Part shown: piece after piece, positions 22,830-28,693 of the stretch
Layout: the number at the start of each line of letters is the position of its first letter
How positions within the stretch are numbered: the first letter of the stretch is position 1
Assembly: GCA_005882155.1 (NCBI GenBank)
Contig: VBCQ01000241.1
Span: 1-28,693 of the forward strand
Direction: 5' to 3'
Origin: Betaproteobacteria bacterium
Lineage (GTDB): Bacteria; Pseudomonadota; Gammaproteobacteria; Burkholderiales; Burkholderiaceae_C
Length of the DNA: 28,693 nt
Position numbers and translations under genes: made by a program
Notes under the pieces: generated by a model
Database searches by the model: none
Seen by the model: the letters and a program-made list of their open reading frames with translations, nothing else
What the model was told of the DNA's origin: nothing

Positions 22830-23902
22830 AGCCGGCGATCGACCCCTCACCCCAGCCCTCTCCCGCTGCAGGGGCGAGGGAGCGGCCCCCTCTCCCTCTG
22901 GGAGAGGGCTGGGGTGAGGCCCTCGCCGCGTTGAAAACAAGGCTCTTCGCCCCCGCGACCCGCCAAAAACTCCTCGCCTTCGCCAGCCTCATCGTGATGA
23001 TGCTGTTCTTCGGCCTCGCGTCGCCGAACTTCCTGCAGATGGACAACCTGGTGACGATCCTGCAGGCGACTGCGGTCAACGGTGTGCTGGCGATCGCCTG
23101 CACCTTCGTCATCATCACCGGCGGCATCGATTTGTCGGTCGGCACGCTGATGACGTTTTGCGCGGTGATGACCGGCGTGGTCTTGAGCTACTGGGGCATG
23201 CCGCTGCCGCTCGGCATCGTCGCGGCGATTTTCTTCGGCGCGCTCGCCGGCCTCACGTCGGGAACGCTGATCGCCAAGCTGAAGATCCCGCCGTTCATCG
23301 CGACGCTCGGGATGATGATGTTGCTCAAGGGCCTGTCGCTCGTGATCTCGGGAACCAAGCCGATCTACTTCAACGACACGCCGAACTTCTCGATGATCTC
23401 GCAGGACTCGCTGCTCGGCGACATCATCCCCGCGCTGCCGATCCCGAACGCGGTGCTGATCCTGTTCGCGGTCGCGGTCGCGGCGAGCGTCGTGCTCAAC
23501 AAGACCAGCCTCGGCCGCTACACCTTCGCGCTCGGCAGCAACGAAGAGGCGGTGCGCCTGTCGGGCGTCAACGTCGATCTGTGGAAGATGGTCGTCTACA
23601 CGCTGAGCGGCGGCATCTGCGGCATCGCGGGCTTGCTGATCGCGTCGCGCCTGAATTCGGCGCAACCCGCGCTCGGCCAGGGCTACGAGCTCGACGCGAT
23701 CGCCGCCGTCGTCATCGGCGGCACTTCGCTGTCGGGTGGCACGGGCACGGTGCTCGGCACGATCATCGGCGCCTTCATCATGAGCGTGTTGACCAACGGG
23801 CTGCGCATCATGTCGGTCGCGCAAGAGTGGCAGACAGTGGTCACCGGCGCGATCATCATCCTCGCTGTCTACACGGACATCCTGCGTCGCCGACATTTGT
23901 GA
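22826..23902 (+). CDS. Sugar ABC transporter permease (RbsC type) with a repeat-derived N-terminus
   Basis: A 358-residue protein; ATG 22826 overlaps the ATPase stop. From about residue 45 it is a normal CUT2 permease with ~8-10 membrane helices, containing ITGGIDLSVGTLM, KIPPFIATLGMMMLLKGLSL, ALGSNEEAVRLSGVNVDLWK and GGTSLSGGTGTVLGTIIGAF (all family landmarks). Residues 7-32 (PSPQPSPAAG and PLPLGEGWGE) do not belong to the family: they are the translation of a 75-base palindromic repeat inserted in frame. The extra stretch lies before the first helix, in a cytoplasmic tail where it may be tolerated. It should form the membrane channel for the sugar bound by the next gene product. Confidence 0.95.
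   Translation: MKPAIDPSPQPSPAAGARERPPLPLGEGWGEALAALKTRLFAPATRQKLLAFASLIVMMLFFGLASPNFLQMDNLVTILQATAVNGVLAIACTFVIITGGIDLSVGTLMTFCAVMTGVVLSYWGMPLPLGIVAAIFFGALAGLTSGTLIAKLKIPPFIATLGMMMLLKGLSLVISGTKPIYFNDTPNFSMISQDSLLGDIIPALPIPNAVLILFAVAVAASVVLNKTSLGRYTFALGSNEEAVRLSGVNVDLWKMVVYTLSGGICGIAGLLIASRLNSAQPALGQGYELDAIAAVVIGGTSLSGGTGTVLGTIIGAFIMSVLTNGLRIMSVAQEWQTVVTGAIIILAVYTDILRRRHL
22845..22919. repeat. 75-base palindromic repeat inside the permease coding sequence
   Basis: The outer arms (22845-22864 and 22900-22919) are perfect 20-base reverse complements, CCTCACCCCAGCCCTCTCCC on the left. The centre is an imperfect CT/AG-rich second arm pair. The length, 75 bases, is exactly 25 codons, so insertion leaves the frame intact. 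Truncated copies occur at 24897-24929 and 27326-27350. Confidence 0.9.
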
Positions 23903-23909
23903 ACCGCCA

Positions 23910-23928
23910 CGCGTGAGGCGTTCACGCG
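23910..23928 (+). repeat. Intercistronic hairpin between permease and binding-protein genes
   Basis: CGCGTGA (23910-23916) pairs perfectly with TCACGCG (23922-23928) around GGCGT. It lies 7 bases after the permease stop and about 10 bases before the AAGGAG of the binding-protein gene. There is no U-tract. Binding-protein genes are often expressed above the other transporter genes, and such a stem could protect the downstream transcript; that role is inferred. Confidence 0.5.
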
Positions 23929-23949
23929 ACCATCCACAAGGAGACACGA

Positions 23950-24891
23950 ATGAACAAGCGAAGCCTTCTGAAGATCGCCCTCGCTGCCGCGGTGGCCTGC
24001 GGTCTGAGCGGCGCCGTGACGGCGCAGCAGCAGCCCTACATCCCGCTGATCTCCAAGGGCTTCCAGCACCAGTTCTGGCAGGCGGTGAAGTCCGGCGCCG
24101 AGCGTGCAGCCAAGGACTACAAAGTCAGCGTCAGCTTCGAAGGGCCCGAGACCGAAGCGATGGTCGACAAGCAGATCGACATGCTGTCGGCGGCGCTCGC
24201 CAAGAACCCGAAGGCGATCGGCTTCGCCGCGCTCGACAGCAAGGCAGCGATCCCGCTGCTCAAGAAAGCGCAGGCCGCAAAGATTCCGGTCATCGCGTTC
24301 GACTCGGGTGTCGACAGCGACATTCCGCTCACCACCGCGACGACCGACAACAAGGCCGCTGCGGCGCTCGCCGCCGACAAGCTCGCCGAGCTGATCGGCA
24401 AAACGGGCGAAGTCGCGGTCGTCGCCCACGACCAGACGAGCCGCACCGGCGTCGACCGGCGCGACGGCTTCGTCGAGCGGATGAAGAAATATCCGAACGT
24501 GAAGATCGTCAGCATCCAGTACGGCGGCGGCGATCACCTGAAGTCGACCGAAGTTACCAAGTCGATCCTGCAGGCCTACCCGAATCTGAAGGGCATCTTC
24601 GGCACGAACGAAGGCTCGGCGATCGGCGTGGCCAACGGCGTGAAGGAGATGAAGCGCAAGCTCGTCGTCGTCGGCTACGACTCGGGCAAGCAGCAGAAAG
24701 ACGCGATCCGCGACGGCACGATCGCCGGCGCGATCACCCAGAACCCAGTGGGCATCGGCTACAAGACCGTCGAGGCGGCAGTGAAGGCGCTGAAGGGCGA
24801 GAAGCTGCCGAAGGTCATCGACACCGGGTTCTTCTGGTACGACAAGAGCAACATCGCGGATCCGAAGATCGCGGCCGTGTTGTATGACTGA
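23950..24891 (+). CDS. Periplasmic sugar-binding protein of the ABC importer (RbsB/family-1 type)
   Basis: A 313-residue protein with a strong ribosome-binding site (AAGGAG 23938-23943, 6 bases before ATG). The signal peptide (MNKRSLLKIALAAAVACGL, cleavage probably before QQQPYIP) sends it to the periplasm. Mature sequence features of the type-I periplasmic-binding fold: YIPLISKGFQHQFWQAVKSG (strand 1 and first ligand contacts), GFAALDSKAAIPLLKKAQ, IPVIAFDSGVDSDIPLTTATTDN, VVAHDQTSRTGVDRRDGF and IFGTNEGSAIGVANGVKE. This is the D-ribose/galactose/6-deoxy-sugar binding group. Genes for L-fucose dissimilation follow directly, so L-fucose (or a fucoside) is the likely ligand. It has its own strong translation start, unlike the overlapping transporter genes before it. 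Confidence 0.93.
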   Translation: MNKRSLLKIALAAAVACGLSGAVTAQQQPYIPLISKGFQHQFWQAVKSGAERAAKDYKVSVSFEGPETEAMVDKQIDMLSAALAKNPKAIGFAALDSKAAIPLLKKAQAAKIPVIAFDSGVDSDIPLTTATTDNKAAAALAADKLAELIGKTGEVAVVAHDQTSRTGVDRRDGFVERMKKYPNVKIVSIQYGGGDHLKSTEVTKSILQAYPNLKGIFGTNEGSAIGVANGVKEMKRKLVVVGYDSGKQQKDAIRDGTIAGAITQNPVGIGYKTVEAAVKALKGEKLPKVIDTGFFWYDKSNIADPKIAAVLYD

Positions 24892-24896
24892 GCGTA

Positions 24897-24929
24897 CTCC
24901 CTCTCCCCCTGGGAGGGCTGGGATGAGGG
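24897..24929. repeat. Degenerate half copy of the CT-rich palindromic repeat
   Basis: CTCCCTCTCCCCCTGGGAGG followed by GCTGGGATGAGGG matches the right half of the 22845-22919 repeat with a small deletion and a substitution. It fills nearly all of the 42-base gap between the binding-protein stop and the dehydratase start. Its terminal GAGGG (24925-24929) lies 4 bases before ATG 24934 and is the only candidate ribosome-binding site there. Confidence 0.85.
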
Positions 24930-24933
24930 CGCG

Positions 24934-26217
24934 ATGACGACCATTCGATCACTGCGCGTGATCGACGTGCGCTTCCCGACGTCGGCGAAGCTCGATGGCT
25001 CCGACGCGATGAATCCGGCGCCCGACTATTCGGCGGCCTACGTCATCCTCGACACCGATCGCGCCGGCCTCGAAGGCCACGGCCTCACGTTCACGATCGG
25101 CCGCGGCAACGAGATCTGCTGCGCGGCGATCGAAGCGATGCGCCACCTCGTTATCGGACTCGATCTCGATTGGATCGCCGAAGACATGGGCCGCTTCTGG
25201 CGCCACGTCACGTCCGACAGCCAGCTGCGCTGGATCGGACCCGACAAGGGCGCGATCCATCTCGCCACTGCGGCGATCGTCAACGCGGTTTGGGACTTGT
25301 GGGCCAAGGCGAGCGGCAAGCCGGTGTGGCGGCTGGTCGCCGAGATGAGCCCGCAAGAGCTGTTGCGCTGCATCGACTTTCGATACATCAGCGACTGCAT
25401 CACACCCGACGAAGCGCTCGAATTGCTGACGACGATCGCCGCCGGCAAGGCCGAACGCATCGTGACGCTGCTGCGCGAGGGCACCCCTTGCTACACCACC
25501 TCACCCGGCTGGCTCGGCTATGACGATGCGAAGCTGCGGCGCTTGTGCGAGGAAGCGGTCGACGCGGGATTTCGCCACGTGAAGCTGAAGGTCGGGCACG
25601 ATTTGAACGACGACATTCGGCGCCTGACCATCGCGCGCGAGGTGCTCGGGCCGGATCGCCAGCTGATGATCGATGCGAACCAGGTGTGGGAGGTCGACGA
25701 AGCGATCGCGTGGGTCAACGCACTCGCGTTCGCCAAGCCGTGGTTCATCGAAGAGCCGACGAGCCCCGATGATGTCGAAGGGCATCGCCGCATTCGCGAC
25801 GGCGTCGCGCCGGTGCAGGTGGCGACGGGTGAGATGTGCCAAAACCGCATCGTGTTCAAGCAGTTCATCATGCGCAGCGCGATCGACGTGGTGCAGATCG
25901 ACGCGTGTCGGCTCGGCGGCGTCAACGAAGTGCTGGCCGTGCTGCTGATGGCGGCGAAGCACCGTTTGCCGGTGTGCCCGCATGCCGGAGGCGTCGGCTT
26001 GTGCGAATACGTTCAGCACCTCGCGATGATCGATGACCTGTGCTTTGCCGGCACGCGCGACGGCAGGGTCGTCGAATACGTCGATCATTTGCACGAGCAT
26101 TTCGTCGACCCGTGCCGAGTCGAGAACGCGGCGTACATGCCACCGCAAGCGCCGGGTTACTCGATCACGATGAAGCCGGAGTCGCTCGCGACGTATCGGA
26201 AGGCGGCATGGACCTGA
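24934..26217 (+). CDS. fucD: L-fuconate dehydratase (enolase superfamily)
   Basis: A 427-residue protein of the mandelate-racemase-like enolase group. Catalytic residues are all visible with the spacing of L-fuconate dehydratases: Lys217 and Lys219 in HVKLKVG, metal ligands Asp247 (MIDANQVW), Glu273 (FIEEPTSPDD) and Glu300 (ATGEMCQNR), and His350 in VCPHAGGVGLCEYVQHL. The sequence also has IRSLRVIDVRFPTS, GSDAMNPAPDYSAAYV and GYSITMKPES, characteristic of FucD and human ENOSF1. From memory these numbers are one lower than the catalytic residues of Xanthomonas FucD. It removes water from L-fuconate to give 2-keto-3-deoxy-L-fuconate in the cytoplasm. The ribosome-binding site comes from a repeat, and the end overlaps the next gene by 10 bases. 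Confidence 0.93.
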   Translation: MTTIRSLRVIDVRFPTSAKLDGSDAMNPAPDYSAAYVILDTDRAGLEGHGLTFTIGRGNEICCAAIEAMRHLVIGLDLDWIAEDMGRFWRHVTSDSQLRWIGPDKGAIHLATAAIVNAVWDLWAKASGKPVWRLVAEMSPQELLRCIDFRYISDCITPDEALELLTTIAAGKAERIVTLLREGTPCYTTSPGWLGYDDAKLRRLCEEAVDAGFRHVKLKVGHDLNDDIRRLTIAREVLGPDRQLMIDANQVWEVDEAIAWVNALAFAKPWFIEEPTSPDDVEGHRRIRDGVAPVQVATGEMCQNRIVFKQFIMRSAIDVVQIDACRLGGVNEVLAVLLMAAKHRLPVCPHAGGVGLCEYVQHLAMIDDLCFAGTRDGRVVEYVDHLHEHFVDPCRVENAAYMPPQAPGYSITMKPESLATYRKAAWT

Positions 26218-26984
26218 AGCTCGCCGGCAAGCCGGTCATCGTGACGGGCGGCGGCTCGGGCATCGGCGCGGCGGTTTCGTTGGCGCTCGCGCATGAGGGT
26301 GCGATCCCCGTTGTCTTCGGCCGCAGTCCGTTGGCGATCGGCTTCGAGCACGAGTTGCTGGCGGCGCAACCGGCGGCGCGGTTCTTCCAACTCGACCTCA
26401 CCGACGAAGCCGCTTGCCGCGACGCGGTGGCTGCGACCGCGCAAGCGCTCGGCGCGATCTACGGTCTCGTCAACAACGCCGGCTTCAACGACAACGTCGG
26501 ACTCGAAGACGGCCGCGAAGCGTTCGTCGCATCGCTAGGCCGCAACCTGACGCACTACTACGTGATGGCGCATTGGTGCCTGCCGTGGCTGCGCGCGAGC
26601 CGCGGCGCGATCGTCAACATCTCGTCGAAGACGGCGCTAACCGGGCAAGGTCATACCAGCGGCTACACCGCGGCCAAAGGCGCGCAGCTCGCATTGACCC
26701 GCGAGTGGGCGGCGGCGCTGCTGCAAGACGGCATCCGCGTCAACGCGGTCGTGCCGGCCGAGGTGATGACGCCGCTGTACCGCTCGTGGCTCGCGAACTT
26801 CGACGACCCGCAAGCCAAGCTCGCCGAGATCACGCGCCGCATTCCGCTCGGTCAGCGAATGACCACCGCCGAGGAGATCGCCGACACCGTGCTGTTTCTG
26901 CTGTCGGAGCGTTCGAGTCACACGACCGGGCAGTGGGTCTTCGTCGATGGCGGCTACACCCATCTCGATCGCGCGCTGAGCTGA
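26208..26984 (+). CDS. L-fucose dehydrogenase (short-chain dehydrogenase/reductase)
   Basis: A 258-residue SDR starting at ATG 26208, 10 bases before the dehydratase stop. The cofactor motif VTGGGSGIG is at about 12-20, NNAG in the middle, and the catalytic Ser139/140, Tyr153 and Lys157 are in NISSKTALTGQG and YTAAK. The sequence GREAFVASLGRNLTHYYVMAHWCLPW, and the ending VFVDGGYTHLDRALS, closely resemble what I recall of the characterised L-fucose dehydrogenase of Burkholderia multivorans, which oxidises L-fucose to the lactone with NADP. The alternative, 2-keto-3-deoxy-L-fuconate dehydrogenase, is also an SDR in this pathway, but the match seems better to the first enzyme. It works in the cytoplasm immediately after import. 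Confidence 0.85.
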   Translation: MDLKLAGKPVIVTGGGSGIGAAVSLALAHEGAIPVVFGRSPLAIGFEHELLAAQPAARFFQLDLTDEAACRDAVAATAQALGAIYGLVNNAGFNDNVGLEDGREAFVASLGRNLTHYYVMAHWCLPWLRASRGAIVNISSKTALTGQGHTSGYTAAKGAQLALTREWAAALLQDGIRVNAVVPAEVMTPLYRSWLANFDDPQAKLAEITRRIPLGQRMTTAEEIADTVLFLLSERSSHTTGQWVFVDGGYTHLDRALS

Positions 26985-26985
26985 C

Positions 26986-27321
26986 ATGCGACATGTCCTT
27001 GCGCTCGATCTGAAAGACGACGCCGAGCTGATCGCCGCGTACGAAGCCCGTCATCGCGCGGTCTGGCCCGAAGTGCTCGAGCACCTGCGCCGCCACGGCG
27101 TGCTCGGCATGCAGATCTGGCGGCTCGGAACGCGCATGGTGATGGTCATGAGCACGGACGACGCGATCTATGACTCCCAGCGCATGCGCGTCGACACCGA
27201 GAACGATCCGGTGATTCGAAAGTGGGAAGAACTGATGTGGACCTTCCAGGCGCCGACGCCGTGGACGCCGAAGGGGCAGAAGTGGACGCCGATGACGTGC
27301 GTGTTCGACGTCGATCTCTGA
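26986..27321 (+). CDS. RhaM/FucM-type sugar mutarotase
   Basis: A 111-residue protein of the L-rhamnose mutarotase (DUF718) family; its start follows the dehydrogenase stop after 1 base. The family hallmark YEARHRAVWPEVLEHLRRHG is present, with the catalytic His in the ARHRAVWPE stretch, followed by a ferredoxin-like strand-helix layout and WEELMWTFQ near the end. Members interconvert alpha and beta anomers of 6-deoxy sugars; in a fucose operon the likely substrate is L-fucose, feeding the anomer used by the dehydrogenase. A second type of fucose mutarotase (FucU) exists in other bacteria and is not this one. It is the last gene of the operon, with a hairpin repeat 5 bases after its stop. Confidence 0.88.
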   Translation: MRHVLALDLKDDAELIAAYEARHRAVWPEVLEHLRRHGVLGMQIWRLGTRMVMVMSTDDAIYDSQRMRVDTENDPVIRKWEELMWTFQAPTPWTPKGQKWTPMTCVFDVDL

Positions 27322-27325
27322 ATTT

Positions 27326-27350
27326 CTCCCTCTCCCTCTGGGAGAGGGAG
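27326..27350 (+). terminator. Hairpin from the CT-rich repeat after the fucose operon (possible terminator)
   Basis: CTCCCTCTCCC (27326-27336) and GGGAGAGGGAG (27340-27350) are perfect 11-base complements with a TCT loop. It is a short copy of the repeat seen at 22845-22919, starting 5 bases after the mutarotase stop. No T-run follows, so it may stop or stabilise the transcript without being a classical terminator. It also lies next to the 3' end of the convergent DUF2867 gene at 27360. Confidence 0.55.
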
Positions 27351-27359
27351 CAACACAGA

Positions 27360-27890
27360 TCACAACCTCCCTGCGGCGATCGCCTCCGACATCAACCGCA
27401 TCAGACCCCATCGGTGGAACGGAACGATGAAGAACAGATAGACCTTTCCGAACCGGTTGTGAACGTTGCAGATCGTCGAGACGACGATGCTCGCAGTCTC
27501 GTCGTTGACTTCCTTCAGCACCGACAGCCTGAAGTCCAGATGCTTGTTGTCGCGACCTGCGATCAGCTCGGTGTCGCTCAGCGAGAAGATCGGCCAGACG
27601 CCGATCTTCTCGCCGGCGGTGTAGTGGCTTTTGAATCGCGCATTCATGATCTCCGACGCGGTCGGCGCGTCGAGCCCGCAGTAAGTGGCGATCCAGTTGC
27701 GGGCGATCAGAATGAGCTTCATCCACAGCGGGTGATGCGCAAAGATGCCGACGAAAGCGTCGACGACGCTGGCATTCACGCGACTCAAAGGCGAGCGGTA
27801 CGAATCTCGAAAGTAGGCGGCCTCAACGGATCGCCGATCCAGCACGCTGGACGCAGGGATATCGCATTCCACGACCGGCCGCGTGTTCAC
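27360..27890 (-). CDS. DUF2867 family protein
   Basis: A 176-residue protein. The start is GTG 27890, which overlaps the TGA of the upstream membrane-protein gene (GTGA); no other start fits. Family features: VDAFVGIFAHHPLWMKLILIARNWI, GLDAPTASEIMN, the DNKHLDFRLSVL stretch, and VYLFFIVPFHRWGLMRL near the end, with the PFHR motif typical of DUF2867. These ~170-residue domains often occur alone or at the end of NAD-binding proteins; the molecular function is not established. It has no signal peptide; a hydrophobic region at the PFHR end could associate with membrane. It forms a two-gene operon with the preceding membrane protein under TetR-type control. Confidence 0.8.
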   Translation of the reverse strand: MNTRPVVECDIPASSVLDRRSVEAAYFRDSYRSPLSRVNASVVDAFVGIFAHHPLWMKLILIARNWIATYCGLDAPTASEIMNARFKSHYTAGEKIGVWPIFSLSDTELIAGRDNKHLDFRLSVLKEVNDETASIVVSTICNVHNRFGKVYLFFIVPFHRWGLMRLMSEAIAAGRL

Positions 27891-28252
27891 AAGGCGAGCC
27901 ACCCGTAGCCGCCTGCGACGAACACGGGGCCCAGCGCCAAGGCGATCCAGAACGGCGATTTCGGCAAGGCCAGAACGCCGGTGGCCGAAGTCACCAGCAT
28001 GTAGGTCCCGACGATCTTCAGCAGTTCGAGGTCGGACCTGTGCGCTGCATGCAGCGCCACCTGCCCGCCCATGACCAAGAGCGGGCCGACGATCGTGAAC
28101 CAGAAAGCCAAGCGCCGGGAATCGATTCCCGCGAATTGCCCGACGAATCCGGCTCGAACCGCATCTTCGATCGGTTGCTTGAATCGGACCAGGCCGTAAA
28201 GCGTGTGGGCGATGCCGAGCAAGACGACGGCCCATGCTGTGACGATGATCAT
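27887..28252 (-). CDS. Small four-helix membrane protein (DUF6463-like)
   Basis: A 121-residue protein; ATG 28252 has GGAGG about 9 bases upstream, and that motif overlaps the operator at 28262-28283. Four hydrophobic segments are visible (about 3-22, 48-66, 80-98 and 100-119), with a short cytosolic or periplasmic loop FKQPIEDAVRAGFVGQF between the first two. This layout and the sequence fit the DUF6463 family of inner-membrane proteins commonly found beside TetR regulators. No function is known. Its stop overlaps the DUF2867 start. Control by the divergent regulator is likely because two operator palindromes lie in the shared promoter region. Confidence 0.78.
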   Translation of the reverse strand: MIIVTAWAVVLLGIAHTLYGLVRFKQPIEDAVRAGFVGQFAGIDSRRLAFWFTIVGPLLVMGGQVALHAAHRSDLELLKIVGTYMLVTSATGVLALPKSPFWIALALGPVFVAGGYGWLAL

Positions 28253-28261
28253 CGCTGTACC

Positions 28262-28283
28262 CTCCATACCGTTTGGTATGGAG
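28262..28283. promoter_or_regulatory. Operator 1: perfect palindrome CTCCATACC-GTTT-GGTATGGAG
   Basis: Nine-base arms around a 4-base centre, directly downstream of the proposed -10 of the minus-strand promoter and overlapping the ribosome-binding site of the membrane-protein gene. It shares the core ATACC-N4-GGTAT with operator 2. TetR-family regulators commonly bind such sites next to their own gene. Confidence 0.85.
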
Positions 28284-28312
28284 ATACTCGCATCCACCGT
28301 TGCGGTTGTCAA
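28284..28312 (-). promoter_or_regulatory. Sigma-70-like promoter of the membrane protein/DUF2867 operon
   Basis: On the minus strand, a perfect -35 TTGACA (28312-28307), a 17-base spacer and a modest -10 GAGTAT (28289-28284). Operator 1 begins immediately after the -10, so a bound repressor would cover the start point; the -35 overlaps operator 2 by one base. Confidence 0.6.
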
Positions 28313-28328
28313 TACCTTTGGGTATGGT
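28300..28328 (+). promoter_or_regulatory. Candidate promoter of the TetR gene
   Basis: TTGCGG (28300-28305), 17 bases, then TATGGT (28323-28328), which overlaps operator 2. The start codon at 28335 follows only 7 bases later and has no ribosome-binding site, so the transcript would be leaderless or nearly so. The motif match is modest. Confidence 0.4.
28312..28325. promoter_or_regulatory. Operator 2: ATACC-TTTG-GGTAT
   Basis: Five-base perfect arms with a 4-base centre, the same core and spacing as operator 1; the dyad centres are 46 bases apart. It overlaps the candidate TetR -10 and touches the -35 of the divergent promoter, so one protein bound to both sites could repress both directions. 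Confidence 0.75.
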
Positions 28329-28334
28329 CGCGGC

Positions 28335-28693
28335 ATGGACGATCGATTGAATCGGCAGCACTGGCTGGACGCCGGGCTCGAGCGCCTTGCCAGCCACGGG
28401 CCGCAGGGCTTGCGCATCATGGCCATCGCCGAGCAGCTCGGTGTGACCAAGGGCAGCTTCTACTGGCACTTTCGCGATCAACGCGAGTACGCGGCGGCGC
28501 TGCTGGCAGAGTGGGAACTGACCCGCACGCAGCACATCATCGACCAGGTGGAGCGTGCGGTCGACGGGGCTGCGATGAAGCTGCGCAACCTGATGTCGGT
28601 CACCGTCGCGGCCGATCCGCGTCTGGCTCTGGCCATACGATCGTGGGCCAGCACCGACCCGCTCGTGCGCAAGGCCGTGAAAAGAGTCGACAA
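28335..28693 (+). CDS. TetR-family transcriptional regulator (3' end outside window)
   Basis: The first 119 residues are visible from ATG 28335; the frame is still open at the window edge. The N-terminal DNA-binding domain is clear: HWLDAGLERLASHGPQGLRI, then IAEQLGVTKGSFYWHFRDQ, the TetR helix-turn-helix with the family's YWHF signature. The ligand-binding region starts around residue 55 and is cut off. It is divergent from the membrane protein/DUF2867 pair, with two identical-core palindromes in between, so autoregulation and repression of the pair are likely. The inducer is unknown. Confidence 0.9.
   Translation, partial: MDDRLNRQHWLDAGLERLASHGPQGLRIMAIAEQLGVTKGSFYWHFRDQREYAAALLAEWELTRTQHIIDQVERAVDGAAMKLRNLMSVTVAADPRLALAIRSWASTDPLVRKAVKRVD

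Noticed and set aside
26040..26207. N-terminal extension of the fucose dehydrogenase upstream of 26208
   Set aside because: The frame is open there, but it overlaps fucD and is Arg-rich; SDRs of this type begin right at MDLKLAGKPVIVTG.

Overview
The window is high-GC (roughly two thirds G+C by eye) chromosomal DNA, densely packed with strong codon bias. It looks like a betaproteobacterium of the order Burkholderiales, probably the Rubrivivax/Leptothrix/Methylibium-type group. The grounds are the L-fucose oxidation genes, the glycine-zipper protein type, the methyl-accepting chemotaxis protein with a C-terminal pentapeptide, and the 'CTTCGACAGGCTCAG' and 'CCCTCTCCC..GGGAGAGGG' intergenic palindromes common in such genomes. 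This placement is inference from style and recognised families; no marker gene is present. No rRNA, tRNA, CRISPR array, prophage or insertion sequence was found.

Layout: (1) 3-305, the 3' end of a histidine phosphatase. (2) 336-4390, two diguanylate cyclases in tandem, one with a TPR-like N-terminus and one a membrane sensor with two PAS domains. (3) 4599-5408, a secreted glycine-zipper protein. (4) 5445-15782, the most unusual region: a divergent SEDS (FtsW/RodA-type) polymerase with a large extracytoplasmic insertion, a Cys-rich penicillin-binding transpeptidase, a 106-residue unknown, a double-FHA protein, a PP2C phosphatase and a transmembrane Ser/Thr kinase-like protein. Most junctions overlap or are 1 nt apart; the exception is a 203-base gap holding a large inverted repeat. 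The gene content resembles the actinobacterial pstP-rodA-pbpA-pknA/B-fha cluster, but in a proteobacterial setting. (5) 15769-17581 on the minus strand, an operon of a histone-H1-like basic protein, a GNAT acetyltransferase and a nitrilase. (6) 17627-19537 on the minus strand, a chemotaxis receptor with a sigma-28-like promoter and a textbook terminator. (7) 19706-21207 on the minus strand, a YfcG-type glutathione transferase coupled to a secreted protein with a C-terminal membrane anchor. (8) 21303-27321, an L-fucose uptake and oxidation operon: ABC ATPase, permease, binding protein, L-fuconate dehydratase, L-fucose dehydrogenase and mutarotase. (9) 27360-28693, a divergent locus of a TetR regulator (cut by the window end) and two small genes, with two matching operator palindromes between them.

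How the genes work together: the SEDS and PBP would build peptidoglycan or a related wall polymer, while the kinase, phosphatase and FHA proteins would sense and gate that activity by phosphorylation. The fucose operon imports the sugar, anomerises it, oxidises it and dehydrates L-fuconate. The lactonase and the last two enzymes of that route are not in this window. Copies of a CT-rich palindrome are scattered through the fucose operon: one is translated inside the permease, one supplies a ribosome-binding site, and one forms a hairpin after the last gene.
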